The notes under the pieces were generated by a model, which saw only the letters and a list, made by a program, of their open reading frames with translations, was not told the origin of the DNA and did no database searches. A stretch of 64,000 bases of DNA from Magnaporthiopsis rhizophila (lineage: Eukaryota; Ascomycota; Sordariomycetes; Magnaporthales; Magnaporthaceae). The position numbers and the translations under genes are program-made. The stretch lies in contig PYSS01000093.1 of NCBI GenBank assembly GCA_003049465.1, positions 1-64,000 of the forward strand, in the 5' to 3' direction. Of the stretch, positions 19,757-32,330 are shown one piece after another; position 1 is the stretch's first letter, and the number at the start of each line of letters is the position of its first letter.

Positions 19757-22424
19757 CCCACTATGGTGCCTCGGGGACTGGGCAAAGCGGCTATGCACAT
19801 TTTTATTTTGTCTGTTGTATACCCCCGGCTTTCTACCTGATGCCCGTCGCCTTTCCCGGGCCCGAAGGAGGATAAATGGGGCTACCTACTCAATTATTGA
19901 CGGGGCTATTCAGATGAAATGGTGGGTAGCTGGGCGGGAGTCGGGCGGTGACAACAATTATATGGGTGCAGCGGACATAGACGGGAAGGCAGAGAGGCAG
20001 GTAACCGCCGGGCTGCGCCCAAGCGAGGAGGCTCCCGACTGCACAATTGACGAACCAGCGACCAAGGCTGGACGATCCACAAGGACAAAGGGCCCTGTTC
20101 TGCCCAGTTTCGCTCGATACCACCCTCCGACTGGCGCTTCCACGTAGCTTCCACGACGGGGCCGGCGGTTTCTCGCGTGTCTTGACGCGTCATGGGAAAG
20201 ACGGCCAAGAGACATGGGAAGGAGAGGCGGGGCAGGTAGACAGACAGGCAGCGGGCTTACTGTTCTCACCTGTTTCCCCAAGACATTCGTTGGTGGGCCG
20301 GCTGGCCAGCCTTTGATGTCTCGGTTCTGCCACCGCACAGATGGACCTGCATACAAGATGATTTAGTTGTTTGAACCAGGGTATAAAAAGCAAGGGAAAG
20401 GGGACCACCGAGACAGTCCAGCAGAAGATGGCCGGCCGAGCTTGCCCGGAGGGATAAGAGACAGCCAGCTAGAAAGAGGAAGAACAAAGGATACCGGGGG
20501 AAGGGCAGAGACAGAGACATGGCCACTCTACAAGTGCGGGGGACGCTCTTGGGACAAAGGCTGTCCATCCCTCGAACGGCAAACGGGAAAAGGTCTGGAA
20601 CAAGGTGCAACGCCATGCAGAAAGGCTATGCCCCTTCGCGCGGCACACACGCCATTTCCCCCTCGACGTCCGCCGCTGCCCACCTGTATCACAAAAGCAG
20701 AAAGAGATCACCAAGCGCACCGCGATTAGAGAGGGTGGTCGGGCGTTACGTGTTGTGGTCCCTCGTGATGGGGACTGCTCGCGTACGGCGCAAGGCTATT
20801 GGGTGCTTTGTTTTTCTCAGGTGGCGGACCGAGAAGCACTTCTTTGTGTTTTGGTTGCTCCTGCCGTCGCCTTTCGCTCCCCTTTTTTGTGGCCAGTGAA
20901 GTTTAGGCATGCTTAGAGGGGAGAGAATGTGGTGGTGTACTGGGAGTGGCCACATCCATTTTGATAGGAAATATACCTAAATATGGCCACCAAGCTGCCC
21001 GATTTTGGTCGGTGGGAGAGCTGAGAGCACAAAAGAGGAAAGAGGGAGGGAGCGCGGGAAGATCAATCCAGAGAGCAAGTAACAGCCAGACCACAAGGCG
21101 GATGCCACAAAAAAACAGCAGCAGCACATCACACCAAGCCCGTGGACGAGGTCTCATCTCTTGCAACCTCAACCAAACTGCCGAAGGACGGCAATGGCGA
21201 TTGGTACAGCAGATGGGACAGAGAGGGGAAACACACATCCCGCTCTTGGCGCAATCTGCTGGCAGGTTTGACACCGAACGAACTCGAGGGGAGAGGAGGG
21301 GCAGCAAGGGAGGGCAATCTAGGGCAAGAGGCAAGATTGCGACGAAGAAAAAAAGAAGTGTTGCCCTAGTCTTGTTTATGATATCAGCCCATGGGATCAC
21401 AACAAGGACCTTTTTGCGTCACGACGAACGTGGCACACCTTTGCCCACCCGTACCTTGCAGGCCAAAGGCAACCAAGATGCGGGCAAAGGGGTAATATAG
21501 CCAGCCAGCGAAAGAGAGAGGAGAGAGAGGCCGCCGGCCGGGACTGTGTTTCGGTGAGGATACCGCGTTGGGAAAGGTGCTCCGAGATGTTTTCCCGTTG
21601 CAACACAGAGAGAAGGCCTGTCTGCCATGGGCCGCATCGAGGAGGGCGGTCGATGCTCGCTGCACGGTGAGATTTACCTGGCGTGGTGGCGGGCCGCACC
21701 CCTAGTTCACCGTGGCCTCCCTTTTTTCCTTGTCTCTTTTTGCCATGCGTCCTCCATTTTCTTCGCTTCCCTTGCCACTGACAGGCAGTAATGGCTCCGA
21801 AGGATTCAAGCTATACATCATCATCCCCGATCTTGCATGTACAGATACAAGGCCTGGCATCGGAGACTAGGTGCGTCGGGATGTAACTTCGTATAGGTAG
21901 GCGGCATTGCGACCCAACCGTACCTCCATCCGCCCCTCCTGGGGTGGGCTTGGCCGGGCCCGGGCTGGTGGTACTGGCGCCCTCCCATCACATCAATCAC
22001 ATTGCTGCCGGCCTGCGGGAGGCACGGCGCTCGGATCATCTCACCCGAGGCAGGCATGGATTTTTTTCCTCGTTCTAAACAAGCAAGTCGTGCAAAGAAA
22101 ACAATATTGAGAGAACAGACCACAGCGAACCCGACCTTGTCCTCTGGTTCAACACCGATAAGGCGGGACTCGGCGAGAAAGAGAGCGACCTCTCGGCCGC
22201 GGGCATTCGTGCAAGGGGCCAGACCAGCGACTACAAACTCCAGAGGCAGGGGAAATGCAAGGGGTGTACGACAGGGGGAAAGAGAGGTACATTGGCGGCA
22301 AGATGCACATCTCAGCTGTGCAGGTCAGTGGCTGAAAATTCCCTTCTGCTTGGTACAAGAAAAAAAAGCTCGGGTTAGGGCACCCGAGAAGAAAGAGGTT
22401 TAAGACTTTTTCTTGGCCAGGGGG

Positions 22425-23042
22425 AAAAAAAAAAAAAAAAAAAAGAAAGAAAGAGAAAAAGCCAAGGATCGGCCATGACGAATGGTTGACATCATGAGAA
22501 AAATACCAGATAGAGAAAAAGGAAGAGAGAGACAGGGCAGAGAACAGAGAGCAGGGATGAGGACAGAGGGGAAACCCAGACGGATCACAAAATGTCCCAG
22601 CCTCAGCCCAGCCCAGCTCTCACAAAAGAAAATGGAAAAAAGAATTAATGACCCAAAGGAGGGCGTGGTTCGGATAGCCACAGAGACCGAGCAGCGACGC
22701 GCCACCGCTGCTGATTGGCCCAGGTCGCGTCGCTCTTTCTCTCTTTGGAAAAAAACCTCCCTTCCTTGGCCATCGCGATTACCCATCCTCAGGCATCGGG
22801 CAGGCGGGGATTGCGTAGGCCTGGCCTCCTGCTTGTGTTGTGTCGCACCGTCCGTCCGGACCCTCGAGGGGGACTTTTTTTCATGGCTTTTTTTTTTGTT
22901 GGTCGGCCGAAATTTCTTGGTTTTTTTTGGTCGAATTCAATACATGCATCGAGCGAGTGTTTTGGTCGGCGCCACAGCGTTAGCTCTAACGACGCAAGGG
23001 GGAGGTGAATCAGGGAAGAAAAAAAAAAAAAAAAAAAAAAAA
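22425..23042. repeat. Two long poly(A) runs
   Basis: A20 at 22425-22444, followed by GAAAGAAAGAG, and A24 at 23019-23042. They are 0.6 kb apart in non-coding DNA. They are simple length-variable repeats; no retroelement sequence is recognisable beside them. Confidence 0.9.
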
Positions 23043-24198
23043 GAGAGGCGTCCACGAACTACACGCCCCATTTTCCTCCCTTTTTTTGTCACCATTGTCC
23101 AGGGGTAGGTGTGTCTGATCTTGTCCCGAATCAAGGTTGTACCATGGCCGTCGAGAAGCTGTTGCGCGCGTCGTGCTGAACGAAAAGAGAAAGAGGTGGG
23201 TGTAATGCAGACGAAAAGACGAAAAGAGAATGGTGGACACGATGGATGGACACAGAAGCGTAAAAAAAAAATTATTTAAAAATAAAAATAAAAATAAAAA
23301 TTTAAAAAATGATGTGCATACAGCAGCGGCGGGCGGCGGGGGGCCGTCGCCCAAGGGAGGATCATGTAACCAAGACAGCGGCACACAAAGGTGAAAAAAA
23401 AAGAAAGAAAGAGGAGGTTGAGGCTGACATGGATTTCCTTTTTTCTCCTCCCACGATGTTGGTACGGGGTCCATGTATGTGCGCCGCCGTGTATAATAGC
23501 AGCCGCATCATGTCGCCAACCCTCTTTTTCTTTCCCTCCCCCACCCTCTTCCCGTTTTTCTTTCTTTACATCTGCCCGAATCACCTTCTGTTTTGCCGTC
23601 AGCCCTCTTGAGGATCCGGGGATGCGTCCCATCTGCGTCGTGTTTTGGTGGTAACTGACACATCACCAAAACCCCGTCAGTCGTTCTTCATTGCTTCTTT
23701 TTCTTCCTTCCTACTCCCCCCACTTCCCGTCCCTCTCAGCTCTTCCCATCTTTTCAGCCCCGTCCGGCGAGGATCTGCCGCGCCACCACCACCAACACAT
23801 ACGTTCTTTCTGGCAGGCTGTCCCAATCGGTCTTGGCCCCGTCATCTATCGTCGTCATCATCACATTCATTTTGCTGTCCACGTTTGGGCCCATCTCCTC
23901 GTCGAAACTGGAGGGAACCGTCTTGCGCAACCGTCTCTGCCATAGCATGTCGCTCCTTCCTTTTGTGGCCTCGGCACCCTGCCAAGCCTGGTTCTGAGGA
24001 ACATCACCTCAAGGTCAAAACCAGCAAGCAAGCAGCAACCTCCACCTACCTAAGCAAAAGACACCACACTCGACAGCCAAGATATCATCAAAACAAAAAA
24101 GAGGACAGGCCAAGCAGCAAACAAGAGGAACCTTGTGACAAGAAGACAAGAGAAACAAGGCAAGACAAAAACAGTACTGGCACAACCACTCCCCTACA

Positions 24199-26637
24199 AT
24201 GAATGCGCCCGACCGCTGCGATGGCAGCAGCAAGCCCGCGGACCACGCGCGCGTGGTGGCGCTGATCAAGCAGGGTCTGGCCGACCCGCCGGCGTGCCTC
24301 GAGGCCTGCACGGCGACCGTGATGCGGCGACTGCTGGCGTCGTCGGCCGGCACTCGCTACTGCGGCGGCATGACGGCCGGCATCTGCAGCGCTCTGCAGA
24401 CGTCCATCCCCAAGACGGAGCTGTGGGAGCTCTACTGGTGCGACTTGACCTACTGCGGCGTCGGCATCGACCGGCGCAAGGGACTCGGACAGGATCGTAA
24501 GTCTTTCTTTTTGTTCTTCAGGTCGCTCCAGGCGCAATCCTCCGCTGGTTTTCTGAAACTGAGACAAAGCTAAACTCGGGTGATATAGCCATGGTCAGCA
24601 AGGTTATCAACCGGTGCCAAGAGTACGTTCAAGCAAATCCCTCCTCTCCTCCTCCCTGTAGTTCCCATCACGCCACTGACCATTCGATGCTAAACAAACA
24701 ACAGCATCGGCTTTCACGAGGTCTTTGATCCCGGCCCGCCCGCCGCCGGCTATGCCTGTCCGTTCTACGTCGACTTTGACGCCAAGAAGGGTGGTGACGT
24801 CTGCGCCGCTTCGGGCACCTTGAGCACGCCGCCGCAGCAGGAGTCCCCGCCGCCCGAGTCCATGTTTGGCGCGGCTGCCACAGGCCTCGGCCCGGCGTCC
24901 AAGACCACAGCACCTCTGGAGCCCACTCGCGACACGATCGGCATCACGTCGACGTCCCCAGTGACGTCTGTGCCGGCCGCTGAGAGCGCGACAGGCTCGG
25001 ACAGCGGCGGCACTACGGATCAAGGCCTCTCGGTAGGCGCCAAGACAGCCATCGCCATCTGCTCGGCCGTGGCCATTGCCGCACTCGCGGCCCTGGCTTT
25101 CCTTTTGCTGAGGGTGCGGCGGCGCGATCGGAGGTGCAAGAGCGGCGGCAGCCACAGCAGCAGAGAGGACGCCGACGGCGGCTCGTTCGTGGCCGGCCTG
25201 CGTAGCGCGCACATCCGTCACAACCGCTACGCCAACGGCGGTGGCGGTGGCAGCATCGACGGCGCCTCCGGCACGCAGCGCCTCGTGTCCCATGCTAGCA
25301 CTAGCACGGCTGCCAGTAACCTGCGTGGCCTGGGTGTGCCCGCGCCCGCGCCCGCGCAGCAACAGCAGCAGCAGCAGCAGAAGCAGCCCTCGTCATCGAC
25401 GTCGTCGCGGCTCCGGGACCGCAAACGCATCGCGCTGCCCGCCATATTCACACGCCGCGCCGAGTCGCCGCCCCTGACGCCGCTGGGGCCGGCGTCCGAA
25501 AGCGGGATAATGCTGTCACCGACACGCAACCAGAGCGTCGCCGCCGACCTCTATCAGCAGCAGAGCCAGTCGTGGCAGCTCGCGGGAGGAGCGTATGCGT
25601 TCCCAAGCTCGCCCATCTGCACGCCGACCGTCAACAAGATGGAGCCACGGCACGAGCGCACGCCCAGCAGCAGCAGCAAGGCGCAGCAGCAGCAGATGAT
25701 GATCGGACAGGGAGCCAACGACGTCGCCATGACGCCCATGAACGCCAAGACGGCGGTCGACGGTGGTAGCAGCGGCGCCGTGGACAAGATAGAGGCACCT
25801 CTCCCTCCGCTGCCGCCGCCGCCTCCACCGCGTAGTCAGTGCTCGCTGAGCCACCACTCCCGGAGCCGCGCCGGCTCCGTCACCTCGGTCACCGGCGGCG
25901 GCGGCGGCACGCCATCGTCGCTCCGGAACGAGTTCGTCATCGGCAGCAACAACAGCAGCCGGCCCGGCACGCCCGGCACGCCCAGACACCCGCCGCCGCC
26001 CATGCCGCCGCCGACGCAGCCACTACCACCACCGCCGGCCGTGACGCCGTCGCTGAACGGCCCGACGCGGCCGCCGCGCCCGCACGAGACGCCGCTCGAG
26101 ATCCCGGGCCTGCTGACGGCGGCCGCGAGCCCCATCAGCAGCCCCACGGTGCCCAGCCCACGGTCGCCGCCGCCCGTGTCGTACCACCGCGTCATGCCGC
26201 CCGCTGCGGTGTCGCCTCCTCCGCGCCGCTCGCCCGGCCGCAAGGCGTCGTCGTCCTCCCTAGCTTTGTCGACGGCCAACAGCCCCGTGCTTCCGCAGCA
26301 GCCGCAGCAGCATTCGGGCAGGGCCCAGCGTATGACCGGACCCGCGGCCGCCCCGCTTGCGCTGAGGGGCTTCCCGCGCAACAGCGAGGGCGTGGAGCAG
26401 CTGAAGCGGAAGATGCAGATGCAGGCGCAAGCTCACGCTGAAGCTCAAGCGCAGGCGCAGGCGAAGTTGACCGGCGAGGCTAGGGACCTGCACGAGCTGA
26501 CGCACGAGTACGCGCGCGAGCAGGACGCCGGTGTCAGGCCCATCCTGGCGGGCGTGGCGCCGTCGCCGGACGCCTTGAGCGGCAGGAAGGGAAGGAGACG
26601 CGGGGACGGCAGGCGCCAGGAATCGGATCTGGAGTAG
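24199..26637 (+). CDS. Single-pass membrane protein, Cys-rich head and long Pro-rich tail (754 residues, 3 exons)
   Basis: Exons 24199-24496, 24589-24622 and 24705-26637 join in frame. The introns have GTAAGT and GTACGT donors and TATAG and ACAG acceptors; both have CTAAAC branch points. The N-terminal 145 residues contain ten cysteines (7, 33, 37, 55, 63, 81, 86, 109, 129, 144). The start PPACLEAC recalls a CFEM domain, but the later spacing does not fit, so I do not assign it. A Ser/Thr/Pro linker (145-221) leads to a transmembrane segment at about 224-246 followed by RVRRRDRR. The tail of about 500 residues has Gln runs and poly-Pro stretches (PPLPPPPPP, PPPPMPPPTQPLPPPP), which suit SH3 or profilin binding. 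The layout is like a fungal cell-surface sensor (inference). No signal peptide is visible, so an upstream exon may be missing. Confidence 0.85.
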
Positions 26638-26756
26638 TTCCCGGCTTGGAGCGTACGTACCGAGTGAGATGGAGCAGACGGTGAGTTGGGAGCGAGCACA
26701 AGGGTGAAGGTTCTAATGCATGGATGCTATGTAATGAGTATGAAGGAACTGGAATT

Positions 26757-26780
26757 TGGAACTGGAACTGGAACTGGAAC
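26757..26780 (+). repeat. (TGGAAC)4 hexamer array in the 3' flank
   Basis: Four perfect TGGAAC units and a degenerate fifth, about 120 bases after the stop of the membrane-protein gene. It probably lies in the 3' untranslated region. Confidence 0.9.
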
Positions 26781-27735
26781 TGGACTGGATTTGGTTGGGC
26801 TGGGCTGCCCAGGGTTCGACCGCAAGGGAACGGATGATTGATGATATGATTATGGGATTTCCTTTTCTTCAAGGGCAAGGTATTCAACGGCGGACAGATC
26901 TGGGCAAGGGCACACAAAGGCAAAGACAAAAGAAAAATATGGGAAAGGGAAATGGGATATGCATAATGATAGTGTAAACGATGTCAGGCAGTTCGCAGGT
27001 ATTTCCTAATATTCTATTCCCTCCCTGGGCAGATGCCATTCGTGACCCCGACATTCCATCAAGTGATTTATAACATGTGCTCCCAACCCGCCATTCGTGA
27101 TGTTGATATACCCTAGCCCAGCAGCAGTGAACCTCGCAAAACGCCCATGGCAGTGAACCGCGCAAGTGGGCAGCAAGAGCAGCGGAAGCGCGCGACTGCG
27201 TCACTGGCAACCAATCATGTCATGGAAGAGATCCCCCAAGGTGAAGGGACCAACCAGCTACGGCGTCACCTCTACCAGTGGCGTCACTGCCGAGCGCACA
27301 TCTTGCGCGAGCCAAGGGCCTTCTGAACGGGACGGAAGAAGGCATCCAACAGACTGGAACGTACAGAGGAGAGGATTTTAATTGTAGAGCCAACCGGCCA
27401 TCGAACCGCGCCGACGGCAGGAACGGCCGTGCTATCCCAAGATACAGTCGGTAGGACAGTGCACAGTTTATAATCCATCAAGAGCATGCTGTCCACATGG
27501 GGCCTTCTACGTCTACACCCTTAGGAAGGCATCGAGAACCTCGTCCCCGTCATCTGCCACCAAGGCCTGCCAGGAACTTTTATATACCTGTACCTTGGTA
27601 GGCACGGCCATGCTTTGACAGACAACCGGCTCACCCCCGGGCCATTATAGCATAGCATTCCGGCATCGGGAGTCCCGGCCGCGGTGGTGTCTGTAGTCCG
27701 CACGGCCTGACTGGATAGCCTCGCGGCCGACAACG

Positions 27736-27755
27736 TTTTTTTTTTTTTTTTTTTT
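27736..27755 (+). repeat. Poly(T) run, 20 bases
   Basis: A T20 homopolymer in gene-free DNA, seen directly. Confidence 0.95.
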
Positions 27756-28409
27756 CCTTTGCGTGCAAGCCGCCGCTTCTCTGCCCCTCCTCCTCCTTCT
27801 CTTCTTTTTATGGGCCGGCCAAGGCTGCATGCAGATTATTTTTGCACTCGGCGCTCTCTCTCATCGTCGGAAACTGCCATCGACTAGATAGATACATCGC
27901 AGCCGGCTCCGTCCTCAGGTGACGGGCCCCTCCGTCGCTGCCGAGAGCACTGAACCAAGGTAGGTACTCCCAGTTACATCCCGAGGTAGTCCGTGGCATA
28001 TACTGTTCCCCCCACACGGCCCTGCGCATTCCCTGATCCCTCTGCCGGCCATCCTCGAATCCCCCAGTGATAGTCCCTCATATGCCGCCATCACATCGGG
28101 GACGGTAGGATAACAATATGGCAGAATTGGTCCCAGTATGAGGAATGGGGCCCAACGCATGCCTACACTAGGTGGCATTCGAGCTTGCCGTGCTCCCAGG
28201 CAAGAGCAGAGTGTGCGTGTCCGTAGTGAAAGTCGTGGTTTCGGCGTGGCCAGGCGCAGCGATACAGTCACTGGCATCAACGAGTTCTGCGCCGTCATGG
28301 TGCACTTTTGCACCATCGCCTTTTGGCCAGCCACCGTGCTTTTTCAACATTTCCAGCCAGTATCGTCAGTGCATGCAGTCATGGAAATTAAAAGAAAAAG
28401 GTAAACAAG

Positions 28410-28618
28410 AAAAAGCAAAAAGCAAAAGCTCACTGTCGCTTCGGGGCGACAGCTACGAAACTTCCCAACAGGGGAGGTTTACTCCGGGTCGGCTGGAAAA
28501 TCCGACGTTAACCCCAACCGGGGCTCGAACCCCCGACCCAAGCGGCTATCGCAACGGAGTACAGGTAGGGTCCCGGTGTCGACTCGACCCATCCTCATAA
28601 CCGCTACACCAACTTGGC
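28410..28618 (-). ncRNA. Candidate Pol III transcript: tRNA-like head plus hairpin cluster
   Basis: On the minus strand TGGTGTAGCGG (28611-28601) fits the Pol III A-box, and GGTTCGAGCCC (28531-28521) is a perfect B-box. The interval, 69 bases, would suit a tRNA with an intron. The acceptor arm GCCAAGT pairs only partly with GTTGGGG, and the T-stem fits only with a shifted loop, so it is a degenerate tRNA or a tRNA-derived RNA. Downstream on this strand follow three inverted repeats (28506-28488, 28480-28458, 28452-28433) and then runs of T4, T5 and T5 (28427-28410), suitable for Pol III termination; an earlier T4 lies at 28500-28497. The middle hairpin pairs better on the plus strand (one G-U instead of C-A), so the true strand of the hairpins is open. 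No anticodon was assigned. Confidence 0.35.
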
Positions 28619-31379
28619 GTCTGCGAGGTTCGATGTCTACAGCGGGCAGGATGGCGCGTTATATGGGCTTGGGCGCGCAGAGAGGGAAGGAGCGAAGAGA
28701 CAGTAGCAAGTGCGGCGGCGGGCCTTGGAGGGTGGGTCCACGCGGGACCTGGCGTGGATAGCCTCACCCAGGATTCCGTTCTTGCGGGCTTGCTTGCGAA
28801 CCCGCTCGCCGTTGTAGAGACGGTCTTTTTTTTCTTGTCGGCATCGCCACCGACGACGCGTCAACCGATCCCGAACGGCTCGACACAGACTCCATCGCTC
28901 CCCTTTCTTCTTATCCCATCGAACGCGGCCGGGGTCTCCCGCTTCAACCCCGGCCTCCTCGCCGGCGGTCGTCAACAATCCCAGGATGCCGCCCCCGTCA
29001 CGGATTCCGGCAGGCCGTCCCGGCGGTCGCTCCGCATGGGCTCTGGGCCCTGGCGAGCTGGCATGTCTATTTCCTCCGGAGGGGGATCTTCGGCCGTTTA
29101 TGACGAGGAGAATGCTAATATCCATAAGACGGCCGTCAGCATATCGTTCGTTTGGTCGCAGATATCGTCACCACTCGACGGTCCACAACTTTTCAGCCAA
29201 GGCCGCAAAGGGCGCCCGGCTACCGACGGCCACTTCCCGCCAGCGTCCCCGATCCCGCGCCGATGTCTACACCATGATTTGACCATCCCACCCAAGACGA
29301 ACCGACAATCGCAGATATCTGCCTGGAGCCAGTTGTAAAATAGGGAGGCAGCGGGCCGTGCGTCCCGTCATATTCCAAACCAGCGCTAGAGACGCCAACA
29401 AGGCATGGAGGCCTGAAATAATGCTGTTAGTATCTTTGTTCCTGCTTGCTTCGTTTCTTCTCCCGATCGCCGAGGAAAGATGTCCTCGGTTCTGCTCTGC
29501 CGACCACACTCACTCATTTGCTCGTCCCTTCGTCTCCTTTCCGACGCAGGTTCCGAGGGCTTTTGACTAAACCTGATCTGGACTTGCGGCCTTCCAAGTG
29601 GCCTTGGCTGTTCTTGCGCTAGCACGTTTCGAGAGAGAAAATCGCAAAGACTCCATCGTCTTTCTTTGCTTTTTTCTCGTCCTGCTCCGCTTCTGACATG
29701 TTTTGACCAGTTTGATTTACTTGCCCCTCTTTCCTGCCGGGTCCCTCAAAGCCGTTTCTGCATCCAGCCTTCTGTCACTTGTCACTTTTCGTTTTTGTTC
29801 CTTGTCTCCACCCATCATCTCTGGTTGTGGCCACTCATCCCCTGTCTGCCGCATATGTCCCCTTTGGGCATCAAGGTTCATTCTCCGGAAGCATCTTCTT
29901 TTGTGCCGGTGAAACCGCCTAACGCGCTTACGAAACCCCTCCTGTTAAAAGAGCACGTTAACTCAAGACTTCTGTCGGGAAAAAAAAATCAGAATGGTGG
30001 CCTTGACAACTGTACGACTTCAACCACAAGAGCGGGGACAAGAAGGGAGGGAATCGTGTCCGACAGCCAGCCCGCATATCTCGCCGCCGTCTGTTGGTCA
30101 CACAATCGCACCGAGGTGGTGCCCTGGGTGGCAGGGAAAGAAAGCATCCTGAATGGGACCGAAGGAAGATGGGCGCGCCGTGATTGTGCCGGCTTGCGAG
30201 TTTACAAATCCCGAAATCACGAGCTAGACATGGGGGTTCTCACGGGGCTTGGACGACAAGGGACAAAACAAATAAGCATGAGGAACAACAAGACGCCGGT
30301 CATTGTCAAGGCCTTCATTGCAGCCTCGCGACACCGTCATTATGACGCTCCTTTCCGGCCGGCCGTCCGTCCAACAGACCCCGGCCAATATCTGCGGCCG
30401 CTTTCTCGGCCTGCATGCCTGCCTCCCAGTAAGTGCAGCACTTATACTACCTTTTGCGGAAACTGAGGCCGCTAACACGCATCTTATACAACTCGGGCAG
30501 TACATCTGCTTGTCCAACCAGCTCCCCACTACCCACACCCACACTCTGCCGTGACTGCTGAAAACCGAAAAGAAGCTATTCCCAATGCCGACTCTACCCC
30601 ACCCCCTGGCCCTCGGCGCGTCATGAGGGACAGTGCCCCCTCAGGGTCCCTCCCTGGCTAGCTCGCCGCCTGCCGCCGGTACCCGGGCTGGTCCCTACCC
30701 AGCCCACGCCATGCGACACTCACAAAGCGCCGAATGCAACGGCAATCCCAAGGCCAGACCCGGCTGTTACTTTTTTCGTTTGCTGTCCTCTCTTATTCTT
30801 GCCCCATCTCGGGCCCGCGGAGAGTGGGTGGCGATCACCTTGGCCGGCAGCCCTCTTGACAGGGCCATCAACTGCCGGTTTCCCGAGACTTCGATTTGGC
30901 CAAGACGAGTTCCCCTGTCGGCAGGAAGGTGTGTGTGGTTCCCGGGTTCTTTTGCCTGCCCCCACAGTGTCATCGGAAAGTACTCCTGTTGGCCGTCTTT
31001 TTGCGGTATTCTGTCACTTTCTTTATGTCAGAATTTTCAGCATTTGCTTGTCATTTTCTAACCTTTTGCTCCAGCCCCTCTGCTGTTGCTTTTTTTTTCT
31101 TCCCCTCTTTCCACTCCTCCTCGCAAGGTTTTCCCGACGAGAATCCCGGTGGAGATGGAGGTCGGCTGGCCTGAACTTAAGGCCTCGCTTGTCAGCCTAG
31201 TTGCCTTGAGAGATGGGGTTGGGAGCGCTGCTGATTCGTGGCCGGCGTCAGCTAGAGGCTACGTATGACCAGGCCTTGTCTACCTTCTCCTTTTCTCCTT
31301 GGACCGGCTTGCATCGGCCAGGTCTATCTATCATAGATGAGTAATGGCCACACTTTCGCGATGGCCGATGGGACCCGCG
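28619..31379. other. Gene-free stretch with overlapping open frames
   Basis: Opposed open frames cover 28.6-29.3 kb (up to 194 codons plus, 162 codons minus) but neither has a recognised motif or both an ATG and protein-like composition. From 29.4 to 31.2 kb the DNA is pyrimidine-rich in patches (near 29500-29850 and 31020-31130). No gene was supported. Confidence 0.4.
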
Positions 31380-31498
31380 TATGTACACGCCCGGCCATCG
31401 TGAGGGAATATACGACGTTTGTGGACACGCTACAATATTAATGATATGATATACTGCGTGGTATGTACACGCCCGACCATCGCGAGGGGATACACGAC
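31380..31498. repeat. 37-bp direct repeat differing only by transitions
   Basis: Copy 1 at 31380-31416 and copy 2 at 31462-31498 share 33 of 37 bases (both begin TATGTACACGCCCG). The four differences are G/A, T/C, A/G and T/C. This is what cytosine deamination or RIP-type mutation of a duplication would give, though four sites are few. Confidence 0.8.
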
Positions 31499-31582
31499 AT
31501 ACCTACCTATGGCAGTGCTGCTATAGCGGTGGCGTGATACATCGCTTATGCGTACCCTAAACCATCGCGGTGTGGAATTGTG

Positions 31583-31642
31583 GCCTGCTGGGTTCATGTC
31601 CAGGGAACGCAAGCCTGCTGGGCTTAAGCTCAGGGGACACGA
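31583..31642. repeat. 30-bp tandem duplication, diverged
   Basis: Two adjacent 30-bp units, each starting GCCTGCTGGG. They differ at eight positions, seven of them transitions. It lies about 85 bases from the 31380-31498 repeat and may share its history. Confidence 0.6.
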
Positions 31643-32330
31643 GGTGGAGAGGACTGGCATCAGCCTTGTTGAGCATGCCCAAGGTGGCCCAATGAACCCG
31701 GCAACGGCCACCTAGGTCAAGACCGGGCCGTGAACTCTCTGGCTGCTTGATATCCACCCTGTTATCTTAGTCTTGGCACCAGGAGCGGCCAGCAGCCGTC
31801 GAGGCAGACGGCCAAGGCCTCGTCGATGGCTGGGCCGTATGGTCAATGGGTCGGACAGCCCACAGTGGTCTTGCCAAGTCTTGCGGTGAAGCATTTTGCG
31901 TCCGTCCCTATCCATGCCTGCCCCCCCGGCTATTTTCAAAAAAATTCTCGCCGTATCTCCTCAGGGGCGTGCATATGTATGTATGCGCTGGACGGCCGTT
32001 TCTAGTTCCGTGCGCTCGTTCGATCACGGGCGGCCCTCTCACGATGAGATACAGGGGGCTAGGTATGTCCTGGCAAGTCACGGTAGCATTTTTTTTTTTC
32101 CGCGGCACACTCGGCACGCTCTTTGACTCTCATCACCTTACCCATCCTGCCGCAAGCCATGTCTCGATCAGCAGCGCGCGGCACGGAGCACAGACGCCGA
32201 CCCGGTGTTGATTCCGACGCGCATCCGGGACCTGGAGCTGAGGACGCCCAGGGGATCGCAGGCTGGAGGGTTAGGGCGAGGCTATGCCTTCTGTCTTGTG
32301 CCGGGTCTTGTCGCAGCTAAGCCAGACTCG

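Larger units (their letters stand above)
17754..24198. other. 6.4 kb non-coding region upstream of the membrane-protein gene
   Basis: No convincing gene. It contains a tandem AGGTAGGTACCTATCTAGGTACC palindromic cluster near 18065-18087 (interrupted), GTACGTACGT runs near 18452 and 18816, a CCAAT palindrome at 19743, two long A-runs at 22425 and 23019, and an A/T-rich (AAAAT)n-like patch at about 23266-23308. The last 700 bases before 24199 change from strongly pyrimidine-rich (23500-23780) to A-rich, as in a fungal promoter and 5' leader. Its length suggests a long regulatory or untranslated leader, which is an inference. Confidence 0.45.
26638..28409. other. Gene-free stretch
   Basis: It begins with the 3' untranslated region of the membrane-protein gene. 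It includes the TGGAAC hexamer array at 26757, short direct repeats near 27032/27088 (GCCATTCGTGA) and 27127/27150 (GCAGTGAACC), and a T20 run at 27736. No gene was supported. Confidence 0.45.

Noticed and set aside
27736..28618. Idea that the tRNA-like head at 28.6 kb and the T20 run at 27.7 kb are the two ends of one SINE
   Set aside because: The flanks show no target-site duplication and the span (about 880 bases) is long for a SINE; other genomic copies would be needed.
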